Positions 14,910-21,645 of a DNA stretch of 36,393 nucleotides are shown in pieces (the first letter of the stretch is position 1; every line of letters begins with the position of its first letter). The translations under genes and the position numbers were made by a program. Source of the stretch: an uncultured Clostridia bacterium (GTDB taxonomy: Bacteria > Bacillota > Clostridia > TANB77 > UBA1234); the NCBI GenBank assembly GCA_947164995.1, contig CAMUYU010000012.1, forward strand, positions 1-36,393. The letters are read 5' to 3'. The notes under the pieces were generated by a model. It had not been told where the DNA came from. It worked only from the letters and a program-made list of their open reading frames with translations, and did not search any database.

Positions 14910-15404
14910 TTCTTTTTCCTCCTTTTATTATCAGGTTGATACGTGTCAGGAAAGATTGTGCCAATTTGTCCACTTGTATGAATAACACCAACCCTAACTC
15001 CTTTCCACATACCAAAAACTGCAACTCCATCTGCAACATGTCTACTGCTTTTTAGACTTGCTACGTGATCACCAGCTTTTTTTATATCTTTTTCAGACCA
15101 GTTTTTTGGAAACCATGCTTGGTTTTCTCCAACACGTTTTTTTGGGTCATCATGATTGGGAACATTTCCAACTCTAACTCCATTATTATATGTTTTGGTA
15201 ATATTATACTCTATACCATACTTTTTCAGTTCGTTCATTCCATCTTGTCCATGGCCACCACTTTTTAAACGAATTTTTTCATTTTTTGTTCCGTTTATTC
15301 GACCATTTATATGTACCTTCATTAGAATGAACAACAGCATACTCGCTTGCATGTCTGCCACTTCCACGTGTATTTAAATATCTACCTGATCTAGTTGTTC
15401 CCAT
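14906..15404 (-). pseudogene. Stand-alone bacterial EndoU-type nuclease toxin, frame broken in an A6 tract
   Basis: The natural start is ATG 15404, with GGAGGT 10 nt upstream, overlapping the end of the DUF4417 gene. It encodes GTTRSGRYLNTRGSGR and EYAVVHSNEGTYKW but stops at TGA 15281-15279. The next frame (+1) continues with NGTKNEKIRLKSGGHGQDG and the EndoU-like core: GVRVGNVPNH, WFPKNWSEKDIKKAGDHVAS, GVRVGVIHTSGQIGTIFPD. Removing one A from the A6 run (15282-15287) gives one 165-aa frame. Bacterial EndoU domains are RNases of polymorphic toxins. This one lacks any secretion domain, so it may act inside the cell. The shift may be a mutation, a sequencing error, or slippage-dependent expression. 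Confidence 0.7.
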
Positions 15405-16074
15405 TTGTTGAATTACCTCCTTTCACGGAAGTAATCCAATCATCAAAAAAGACAAAATTCGTTTTATCATAAAGTCCGTCAAATATCTTTGGGGAATTTG
15501 GGCCATAGACGAGAACAATCTTTGGCTCTATTTCATCCAACATTGCAATTAGGCCTTTTCTAAATTGGCATTTCTTTTCAGCATCTGATATTTGTCCATA
15601 ATCTCCTATAGATACAATACTATTTTTTTCAACACCTAAAAATGCAACTTTCTCAGGTAAAACTTCAGTTGTATAAGTCCTTTCATCGCCCCATCGAATA
15701 TTCGGTATAACATAGAAACCTTGTTCTTGTAAGTAATGTCCAATTGCTCGATTAAAATAAATGTCAGCAATTTGCAAACATAGTGGCATGTCCCAGTATA
15801 GTGAATTATCCAGTGATATTACTGCGCTAAATTTTGTTATTTCTCCTATATGCCTATCTGGATGAATTGTAAAGTCATTAAATTTTGAATCATTTTCATA
15901 AAAGCAAAGAACTTCTTCTCTTCCATCAACTTTGTTTATACAAGTAAAAGGAACCATCTTTTTAAAGTCACAAGGACCATTTTGCTTTTTAATTATTGGA
16001 ATTTCTAATTCTCCATCAAAAAAAGCATTTTTAACTAATTCTGAATTAAATCCATCATTTATAACATATTTCAT
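15391..16074 (-). CDS. DUF4417 family protein
   Basis: 227 aa. Recognised by FSAVISLDNSLYWDMPLCLQ, NRAIGHYLQEQGFYVIPNIR and WGDERTYTTEV, the conserved core of DUF4417, followed by SIVSIGDYGQ and KIVLVYGPNSPKIFDGL. The fold suggests an alpha/beta enzyme-like or phosphoribosyl-type protein, but no reaction is known. ATG 16074 has AAGGAGG upstream; part of that site can pair in a small hairpin (CCTTGT/ACAAGG, 16086-16110). It is the first gene of the operon with EndoU and the putative immunity gene, and its end overlaps the EndoU start by 14 nt. Confidence 0.8.
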   Translation of the reverse strand: MKYVINDGFNSELVKNAFFDGELEIPIIKKQNGPCDFKKMVPFTCINKVDGREEVLCFYENDSKFNDFTIHPDRHIGEITKFSAVISLDNSLYWDMPLCLQIADIYFNRAIGHYLQEQGFYVIPNIRWGDERTYTTEVLPEKVAFLGVEKNSIVSIGDYGQISDAEKKCQFRKGLIAMLDEIEPKIVLVYGPNSPKIFDGLYDKTNFVFFDDWITSVKGGNSTNGNN

Positions 16075-16156
16075 TTAATTTGCCTCCTTGTCAAACTTTG
16101 TATTACAAGGGCATTTCAAGATTATTAAAAAATTATTACTTCCTTTCTGCTCCATC

Positions 16157-16185
16157 TTGAAATCTATAACGAAATATGTTAAAAT
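16157..16185 (+). promoter_or_regulatory. Promoter of the candidate antisense small RNA
   Basis: TTGAAA (16157-16162), 17 nt, TAAAAT (16180-16185), with an extended-10 TGT just before. It faces against the DUF4417-EndoU operon. Confidence 0.55.
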
Positions 16186-16191
16186 ATAAAC

Positions 16192-16260
16192 TACAAAAGA
16201 TAAGGATCGTCGAAAATTTTTATCTTTTATAGTTCAATGCGTTAGCATTGAGCTTTTTTT
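16192..16260 (+). ncRNA. Candidate small RNA (~68 nt), antisense to the toxin-operon leader
   Basis: Between the promoter at 16157-16185 and a T-run lie two hairpins. The first is AAAAGATA / TATCTTTT (16195-16202, 16221-16228) enclosing an 18-nt loop with AAGGATCGTCG. The second is GTTCAATGC-GTTA-GCATTGAGC (16232-16253), followed by seven Ts, an intrinsic terminator. No start codon with a ribosome site occurs within it. Its complement lies in the 5' leader of the DUF4417-EndoU mRNA if that starts near 16350. I do not recognise an Rfam family. Confidence 0.5.
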
Positions 16261-16307
16261 CGTTCATTTTTCCTTTAATACATCTGTTAAAAAAATACAT
16301 GTTTGCA

Positions 16308-16328
16308 ATATAACCAAACTGGTTATAT
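16308..16328. promoter_or_regulatory. Operator, copy 2 (ATATAACC-N5-GGTTATAT)
   Basis: A perfect 8-bp inverted repeat with an AAACT centre. It matches the operator at 14410-14428 (shared TATAACCAAA...GTTATA and flanking TGCAA). It lies about 30 nt past the -10 of the toxin-operon promoter. On the plus strand it also sits between TTGCAA and TATTAT, a possible second promoter. Confidence 0.75.
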
Positions 16329-16356
16329 TATCTTTCTGTTTCTTATTACCATTTTC

Positions 16357-16385
16357 ATTATAGCATTATGATTATTTATTGTAAA
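16357..16385 (-). promoter_or_regulatory. Promoter of the DUF4417-EndoU-immunity operon
   Basis: The minus strand has TTTACA (16385-16380), 17 nt, TATAAT (16362-16357): a strong match. Transcription from about 16350 would give a leader of roughly 275 nt before the DUF4417 start. Confidence 0.7.
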
Positions 16386-16449
16386 GTATTATCTAAATTA
16401 TTATTAATTTGTTATATTATGTAGACTTCTGCTGATAATTGTATTTTTT

Positions 16450-16902
16450 CTATATCTTCATTTTCATATTTACATAGAAGTCTTCAAAACCAACTTCTTT
16501 ATATATATTGTATGGAATACTGTTTTTACAAAGCACGTTTACTGATATTAAACTAATATCGTTTTCTTTGCACCACATTTTTACGTTTTCTATTAGTTCG
16601 TGTGCTATACCTTTATTTCTATATTCTTCTTCCACATACATACCATCTAGTAATACCATTTTACTTATATCTGGTCCGGATTCTAGTGATACTGTTTTAG
16701 CAAATGCATATCCAACTACATCCTCTTCTACTGCTTCAAATAACACACAATCCTTGCGATTATACATATTCACAAAATAGTCTTTTACTTGATAATCTTT
16801 TTTTATGTTGTCATCAAATTGACTTTCATATGCAAGTAACTTTGTTAATAGATTATCGCATTTGTTTGCATCTTCATCAGTTTCAACTTTCTTTATTACC
16901 AA
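16450..16902 (-). CDS. GNAT-family N-acetyltransferase
   Basis: 150 aa. GNAT core: VVGYAFAKTV (beta strand), MVLLDGMYVEEEYRNKGIAHELI (the R/Q-x-x-G-x-A acetyl-CoA loop is RNKGIA), then SLISVNVLCKNSIPYNIYKEVGFEDF with the classic N..A/P...Y...GF ending. Substrate unknown. The start is probably TTG 16902 (VIKKVETDEDA), with AGAGGTG 6 nt upstream; the GTG at 16911 overlaps that site. It is last in the thioesterase-TetR-GNAT operon, 12 nt after tetR. Confidence 0.8.
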   Translation of the reverse strand: MVIKKVETDEDANKCDNLLTKLLAYESQFDDNIKKDYQVKDYFVNMYNRKDCVLFEAVEEDVVGYAFAKTVSLESGPDISKMVLLDGMYVEEEYRNKGIAHELIENVKMWCKENDISLISVNVLCKNSIPYNIYKEVGFEDFYVNMKMKI

Positions 16903-16914
16903 GCAAATCACCTC

Positions 16915-17481
16915 TTATTTTTTTAATCCCTTTATTAATACACCTATGTAGTCATCATATATTTCAAAACTTGTAACTTCGTTGTTATTTTTAATTCTAT
17001 ACATTGCTGTTGAATAAGTTGTGCTAAATACTAAGTAAGATAAGCTTTCTGCATTTCCTTCTTTAAATTCTCCGTTATCTATTCCTTCTTGTATTACCGC
17101 TTCTATTCTTTTGCAAAAGTCCGAAATTGCTTTTTGACATTTTAATGATCTTTCATTTTTTGCCAAACTATTGCTTATTACTACTGTCATGAATTCTTCA
17201 TATAATACCACTATTTTTATTAGTATCAAAACGATTGCATCTAGTTTTTCTTCAGCAGTTTCTCTATGTCTAAATTTTATTTCTACACTATTTTCTAATA
17301 GTTTAAAGCCACTATCTAAAAGAGTATCAAATATTTCTTCCTTTGTTTCAAAATGATAGTAAAGTGAGCCCTTAGCAACTCCGGACACAGCTGTTATCTC
17401 CTCTATGCCTGCATTGTCGAACCCTTTTTCAGAAAAAAGTTTTATTGCGGTTTTAAAAATCTTTCTTTTTGTTTTGTTCAT
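16915..17481 (-). CDS. TetR/AcrR-family transcriptional regulator
   Basis: 188 aa. The N-terminal HTH is typical: KIFKTAIKLFSEKGFDNAGI, EEITAVSGVAKGSLYYHFETKEEIFDTLL. The C-terminal helical ligand domain (ILIKIVVLYEEFMTVVISNS, YLVFSTTYSTAMYRI) is not diagnostic. It lies between an acyl-CoA thioesterase and an acetyltransferase and next to a long-chain acyl-CoA ligase, so an acyl-CoA or fatty-acid ligand is a reasonable guess, in the manner of FadR-type TetR regulators. No clear operator palindrome was identified near these genes. Confidence 0.9.
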   Translation of the reverse strand: MNKTKRKIFKTAIKLFSEKGFDNAGIEEITAVSGVAKGSLYYHFETKEEIFDTLLDSGFKLLENSVEIKFRHRETAEEKLDAIVLILIKIVVLYEEFMTVVISNSLAKNERSLKCQKAISDFCKRIEAVIQEGIDNGEFKEGNAESLSYLVFSTTYSTAMYRIKNNNEVTSFEIYDDYIGVLIKGLKK

Positions 17482-17513
17482 AAATAATTCCTTTTCAAAA
17501 TTTCTTTATATTA

Positions 17514-17936
17514 TTATTCTTTGCTCGTGTGTGCACTTGCAAATTTTGTATATATTTCTTCATCATATTTTTTCATGTTAATAGGTTTTAGTTGTAATGT
17601 TGTAAAGCAGTGTGTTGTATATGCTTCTACTACCACTTCACCTGTATTTACATTTTTAACATCATAGTCTATTCTCATTTTTATACCGTTGTATTCTGTT
17701 ACTCTTATTCCTATTGCTAATATATCTCCTTGAGTAACATGTTTTTTATACTTAACATTTACTTCTAGAGTAGGAATTGTGTATCCTCTTTTTTCTATTT
17801 CTCTCATAGGAATACCCTCATATTCTAGCCATGCACATCTTGCTTCTTCTAAAAATCTAATATAGTTAGAATGATGTACTACTCCCATCATGTCTGTTTC
17901 ATAATAATTAATTTTTCTTGTATATGTAAATGCCAT
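17514..17936 (-). CDS. Acyl-CoA thioesterase (YbgC/FadM-type hotdog fold)
   Basis: 140 aa. The 4-hydroxybenzoyl-CoA thioesterase-like signature YYETDMMGVVHHSNYIRFLEEAR carries the catalytic Asp (Y-x-D-x-D/M) and the HHSNY motif, followed by YEGIPMREIEKRG and IPTLEVNVKYKKHVTQGD, as in YbgC/FadM. It hydrolyses short- or long-chain acyl-CoA; chain length cannot be told. ATG 17936 was chosen for GAGGTGG just upstream and the family N terminus FTYTRKINYYETD; a further 10 upstream codons are unlikely. First gene of the operon with tetR and a GNAT gene. Confidence 0.88.
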   Translation of the reverse strand: MAFTYTRKINYYETDMMGVVHHSNYIRFLEEARCAWLEYEGIPMREIEKRGYTIPTLEVNVKYKKHVTQGDILAIGIRVTEYNGIKMRIDYDVKNVNTGEVVVEAYTTHCFTTLQLKPINMKKYDEEIYTKFASAHTSKE

Positions 17937-17992
17937 TTTCCACCTCATATATTTATATTTTTGCAAGTTAATTTTACCACGAAAAACCGAAA

Positions 17993-18019
17993 AAAGCCAA
18001 CCAAAATGGCTAGCTTTTT
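17993..18019 (-). terminator. Probable terminator of the acyl-CoA ligase gene
   Basis: An imperfect stem GAAAAAGCtaGCCA / TGGttGGCTTTTTTC on the minus strand with a T-rich tail, about 20 nt past the ligase stop. The internal mismatches make it weaker than others in the window. Confidence 0.5.
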
Positions 18020-18036
18020 CATTTATTTCTTGACTT

Positions 18037-19707
18037 TTATTTGATAAATTTAGCTAAATTATTATCTCTTTTTATTTTTCCTGTAGTTGTCTTTATTAGT
18101 GCTTCTTTTGTTACTTCTACACCTAATATATGCTTGTATTTTGGAAGATTTGGATTGATTTCTTTGTTAACGATGTCTTTAAAGTGTTTAGCAATTTCCT
18201 CTTCGCTCATTTCTTTAAATTCTTCTTCATCATATACTATTAATGCATTTAGTTTAATATCTGTTGGGTCATCACTCTTTGGTCTTCCAAATACAAATGA
18301 TTCTTTTACTTCTGGTATTAAGTTTAATGCTTTTTCTATTTCTTCTGGGAATACATTCTTTCCATTTTTTAGAACTATTACACTCTTTTTACGACCTTTG
18401 ATAAAGATAAATCCATCTTTATCTATTGTTGCTAAGTCTCCTGTTTTTATTCCACCATCTTCTGTGAATACTTCTTTGTTTGCCTCATCGTCACCTAAGT
18501 AACCTAACATTTTATTTTCACCATATACTACTAGTTCACCTAAACCTTCGGCATCTGGATTAATTATTTTTGCAGTTACTCCTATTAGTGGTCTTCCAAT
18601 TGATGATAGTCTATAATTATCTCTTGTTTCTACAGATACTACTGGAGAAAACTCAGAAAGTCCATAGCCTTGTACTAAATGGAAGCCCCAGTTTCTAAAT
18701 CCTTTTTCTACTTCTGGTTCTAATGCAGCAGCACCACTTATGAAGTATTTAACGTTATCGTCTATTGCTTCATGTAAAAACTTAAACATTTCTTTTCTTT
18801 CATCAAGTGATAGATTTTCTGCATCTGCTTTTGCTTCTAATGCTTTGATTGCTTCTAGCTTTCCTTCTTTTTCTAGTTTCTTTCTAAGTGTTTTGTACAT
18901 GCTTTCATATACTGCAGGTACGCACATAATAATTGATATATGATTCACTCTTAAGTCTTCTGCTATCATTCTTATTCCACGACAGAATATGATTTTTGCA
19001 CCTACTGCAATTGGAAGTAAGAAACCTACACTTCCCTCAAATACATGGTGAAGTGGTAAGAAAGATAAGAATACATCTTTATCGTCTAAGTCTGTTAATG
19101 TATCTAGTACGCAGTCTATACAAGAACACATACTATGATTTGAAAGCATTACTGCTTTTGAATTTGCCGTTGTTCCTGATGTAAATAATAATATGCTCAT
19201 TTCATTTGGATTTATTGTTGCATCTAGAAATTCTCTATTTCCTTCTTGTAATAACTTTTCACCTTTTTGTATTAAATCTTCTTTTGTCAATACGCCTTCA
19301 TTTTTGGCAGTTCCCATAGAAATTAAATACTTTAACTTGCTACCTGGATTTTTTGAAATCTTTAATATATCTTCTTCATAGTTTTCATCAAAAAAGATTG
19401 CTTCTATTTCAGAACGTACAACTGAGTTTTCAAGTTCTACAAAAGGAAGCGATTTATCTAGTGGTACTATTACTCCTGTACCACATGAAACTGAAAGGTA
19501 TGATACTTCCCAATTCATAGAGTTTTTTCCAATTACTGCTATTCTTTTTCCTTTTAGTTCCATCTCTACCAAGCTTGTTCCAAGAGAATCTATCATATGC
19601 TTAAATTCGCTATATGTAATTGCCTTTCCATCTATTTCGTATAAAGTGTTATTTGCATGTTCTTTTATACTTTTTTCTACTAATTCTTTTACTGTGTTAT
19701 ATCTCAT
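18037..19707 (-). CDS. Long-chain fatty acid-CoA ligase-like AMP-binding enzyme
   Basis: 556 aa ANL-superfamily adenylating enzyme. LLFTSGTTANSKAVMLSN (173-190) is the P-loop-like A3 motif, with Ala-Asn in place of the usual Gly-x-Pro. GYGLSEFSPVVSVE is A5, TGDLATIDKDGFIFIKGR (A7/A8) contains the Asp that binds ribose, and TTTGKIKRD near the end carries the catalytic Lys (A10). It activates a fatty acid to acyl-AMP and acyl-CoA (or acyl-carrier) in the cytoplasm. ATG 19707 has GGAGGA upstream. That ribosome site directly follows the T-run of the hairpin at 19727-19760, suggesting read-through or attenuation control. The neighbouring thioesterase does the reverse reaction. Confidence 0.85.
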   Translation of the reverse strand: MRYNTVKELVEKSIKEHANNTLYEIDGKAITYSEFKHMIDSLGTSLVEMELKGKRIAVIGKNSMNWEVSYLSVSCGTGVIVPLDKSLPFVELENSVVRSEIEAIFFDENYEEDILKISKNPGSKLKYLISMGTAKNEGVLTKEDLIQKGEKLLQEGNREFLDATINPNEMSILLFTSGTTANSKAVMLSNHSMCSCIDCVLDTLTDLDDKDVFLSFLPLHHVFEGSVGFLLPIAVGAKIIFCRGIRMIAEDLRVNHISIIMCVPAVYESMYKTLRKKLEKEGKLEAIKALEAKADAENLSLDERKEMFKFLHEAIDDNVKYFISGAAALEPEVEKGFRNWGFHLVQGYGLSEFSPVVSVETRDNYRLSSIGRPLIGVTAKIINPDAEGLGELVVYGENKMLGYLGDDEANKEVFTEDGGIKTGDLATIDKDGFIFIKGRKKSVIVLKNGKNVFPEEIEKALNLIPEVKESFVFGRPKSDDPTDIKLNALIVYDEEEFKEMSEEEIAKHFKDIVNKEINPNLPKYKHILGVEVTKEALIKTTTGKIKRDNNLAKFIK

Positions 19708-19726
19708 TTTAAATCCTCCAAAAAAA

Positions 19727-19760
19727 ATAATGCTGTGGCTATAATTTGCCACAGCATTAT
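19727..19760 (-). terminator. Strong terminator abutting the acyl-CoA ligase ribosome site
   Basis: A 13-bp stem ATAATGCTGTGGC / GCCACAGCATTAT with an 8-nt loop and, on the minus strand, a run of seven Ts that runs straight into GGAGGA. It ends the pncB-to-HAD operon and leaves no room for a separate promoter between it and the ligase start. Confidence 0.8.
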
Positions 19761-19787
19761 TTATATCATTTTACTATTTAAAAATCA

Positions 19788-20426
19788 TTAGACCAGGTGG
19801 TCGAAAACTGATATTTTTTTTGGAAGCTCTTCTATTTTGTCTATAGAATGGGCTGTTTTTAGGTCTTGGCCGAACCCATATTTGGCTTGAATAAACTCTA
19901 CTCCGGCTCCAATTGCCGCTTCCATATCTTTTTCTGTATCACCCACATATATAGATTTATCTAGATTATGGTCTACTACTATTTTCTTTATTGCTTCTGG
20001 TTTTGTTAAATTATATTCTCCCGTTGCTATGTAATCTGTGAATAATTCTTTTGTGCCACTACAATTTAAAAATGCTTCTATGTATGTATTAAATGCGGTG
20101 TTACTTACAATGAATAATTCATATTTTTTAGACAATTCTTCCATTGTTTCTTTTACTTTTGCAAATACATTTCCACCATATTTTTGCAAGTATTCTATAT
20201 TTTTTATTGTGCTTTCATCCATTAATGACACTGCTTCTTCTACACTTAATGTTGGAAAATATATCTTTGCACACGCATCTCTAGGTGTTCCAAAAACATC
20301 ACATATTGTCTTTCTACTTATTGGTTCGAAACCATTTTTAATTGCAACTTCATTTACTGCTTTGTGAGTTGCATCTATTACTTCCCACAATGTGCCATCT
20401 AAATCAAAAATTATACCAGTATTCAT
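19788..20426 (-). CDS. HAD-superfamily phosphatase (phosphoglycolate phosphatase-like)
   Basis: 212 aa, cap-type I HAD hydrolase. Motif I is IIFDLDGTLWE (nucleophile Asp and acid/base Asp), motif II VSNTAF, motif III the Lys in TKPEAIKK, and motif IV YVGDTEKDMEAAIGAG. It dephosphorylates a small metabolite; the substrate is unknown. ATG 20426 is preferred because GGGG lies 9 nt upstream; the ATG five codons earlier overlaps that GGGG and has no site of its own. It ends the apparent operon pncB-nadE-nadD-membrane protein-HAD, so a role with nicotinate or ribose phosphates is possible but unproven. Confidence 0.85.
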   Translation of the reverse strand: MNTGIIFDLDGTLWEVIDATHKAVNEVAIKNGFEPISRKTICDVFGTPRDACAKIYFPTLSVEEAVSLMDESTIKNIEYLQKYGGNVFAKVKETMEELSKKYELFIVSNTAFNTYIEAFLNCSGTKELFTDYIATGEYNLTKPEAIKKIVVDHNLDKSIYVGDTEKDMEAAIGAGVEFIQAKYGFGQDLKTAHSIDKIEELPKKISVFDHLV

Positions 20427-20447
20427 TTTTTGTTTCCCCATTACTTT

Positions 20448-21017
20448 TTAACTATTATATATTTTCTTTCCTGTATATCCGACTACCCATAAAGAAACTA
20501 GCACGAAAAATACAGCCATTATGGTTGTTGGAATAATCATTGAACGAATAGAATTTACATTTTCAGCAATTGATGCTTTATATTCACGTTCTGTCATTCC
20601 CACCGAATTTAAAAAAGCGGAAGAATATGTAGCATTAGCTACTGTAGTCGCAATTTCTTTTGCTGTTTTTAATGCATGTATATTGTTAATTGATGTTGAT
20701 ATTGCAGATTTACAATATATTCCCATAATGATAATTAAAAATAATAAAACAACAACCATTGTAACAGTCTTTTTTGAACCATAAAGTGAAGTCTTGTTTG
20801 CTACTTTATTCGTAATTAATGTACCGATTATCATACATAATCCAAAAATAATTATTAAAGAACACGAGCCAATCCATGTTTTAGCAACTGAAACATCACT
20901 AGGTAAAACAAAACTAATAGCTAATGTCACTAATTGAAATGCAATAAATATAAGTCCAAATCTCCAAACATATCCCCATATAGATTTTAAAACATCTACT
21001 ACGTCATCTTTAGTCAT
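20448..21017 (-). CDS. Hypothetical membrane protein (four TM segments)
   Basis: 189 aa. Hydrophobic segments lie at about 15-37 (YVWRFGLIFIAFQLVTLAIS), 48-68 (WIGSCSLIIIFGLCMIIG), 83-103 (VTMVVVLLFLIIIMGIYC) and 160-182 (MIIPTTIMAVFFVLVSLWVV). A soluble, Ala/Thr-rich loop between the third and fourth, probably extracytoplasmic, carries the ERE motif of MTEREYKASIAENV. No family recognised. ATG 21017 has AAGGAG upstream. It lies 24 nt after nadD and 21 nt before the HAD gene. Confidence 0.65.
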   Translation of the reverse strand: MTKDDVVDVLKSIWGYVWRFGLIFIAFQLVTLAISFVLPSDVSVAKTWIGSCSLIIIFGLCMIIGTLITNKVANKTSLYGSKKTVTMVVVLLFLIIIMGIYCKSAISTSINNIHALKTAKEIATTVANATYSSAFLNSVGMTEREYKASIAENVNSIRSMIIPTTIMAVFFVLVSLWVVGYTGKKIYNS

Positions 21018-21041
21018 TATCTTTTCTCCTTTGTTAAATAG

Positions 21042-21635
21042 TTATTTCCAATATTTTTTTACATCTACTTTTTTCAGTCTTTCAATTGTACTAACATACA
21101 AATACTCTTTAAGCTTTTCTGTGTATCCATTTTTTAATATTTCTTTTCTTATCATACTAGAAGATATTACTTTTGGATTAATTTTTGCAAGTTTTATATT
21201 AGCTTTGTATTTTTCATATTTTTTTAATGCATTTTCAAAGTTTGCGGTATCTCTTTCAACTATCATTAGCTTATGGTCTTTTAATATTCGCTTATAATCA
21301 TGCCATGTATCTAGTTCGTCCAAGCAATCTGTGCCACATATAAAATAGAAATCATGTTTTGGATACTCTCTTTTATAATAATCTAATGTATTTATTGTAT
21401 AAATGCTTCCTTCTATTTCAAAGCTTGATACTTCAACTTTACTATCATTTTTGAAAATTACTTTTAACATTCTATATCTTTCTGTACCAGGCATAAGATG
21501 AGCCTTAGCATGCGCATCAGCATTTGGTATTACAATTATTTTATCTACGTATCCTTTTTTTAGTAGTTGCCTAACTATGCTTACATGCATTTTATGTGGT
21601 GGATTAAAAGAACCACCAAAGATTCCAATTTTCAT
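21042..21635 (-). CDS. nadD: Nicotinate-nucleotide adenylyltransferase
   Basis: 197 aa. It converts nicotinate mononucleotide plus ATP to deamido-NAD. Signatures of the nucleotidyltransferase alpha/beta phosphodiesterase fold: IGIFGGSFNPPHKMHVSI (GxFxPxHxxH), VIPNADAH, FYFICGTDCLDELDTWHDY and the ISSSMIRKEI loop. ATG 21635 has GGAGAG upstream and lies 10 nt after the nadE stop; an upstream extension inside nadE is a shadow. The upstream and downstream enzymes of the pathway are encoded in the same operon. Confidence 0.93.
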   Translation of the reverse strand: MKIGIFGGSFNPPHKMHVSIVRQLLKKGYVDKIIVIPNADAHAKAHLMPGTERYRMLKVIFKNDSKVEVSSFEIEGSIYTINTLDYYKREYPKHDFYFICGTDCLDELDTWHDYKRILKDHKLMIVERDTANFENALKKYEKYKANIKLAKINPKVISSSMIRKEILKNGYTEKLKEYLYVSTIERLKKVDVKKYWK

Positions 21636-21645
21636 TTGTACTCTC

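Larger units (their letters stand above)
16075..16449. other. 375-bp non-coding region upstream of the DUF4417-EndoU operon
   Basis: No credible gene lies here. It holds, from right to left, the toxin-operon promoter (16357-16385), the operator (16308-16328), the plus-strand small-RNA unit (16157-16260), a 9-bp inverted repeat TTTCAAGAT / ATCTTGAAA (16114-16122, 16154-16162) and the hairpin near the DUF4417 ribosome site. No terminator for the GNAT gene ending at 16450 was found. Confidence 0.7.

Noticed and set aside
16303-16331. Plus-strand promoter TTGCAA-17-TATTAT across operator copy 2
   Set aside because: It fits moderately, but no gene or stable RNA lies downstream on that strand before the GNAT gene; the minus-strand promoter at 16357-16385 explains the operator better.
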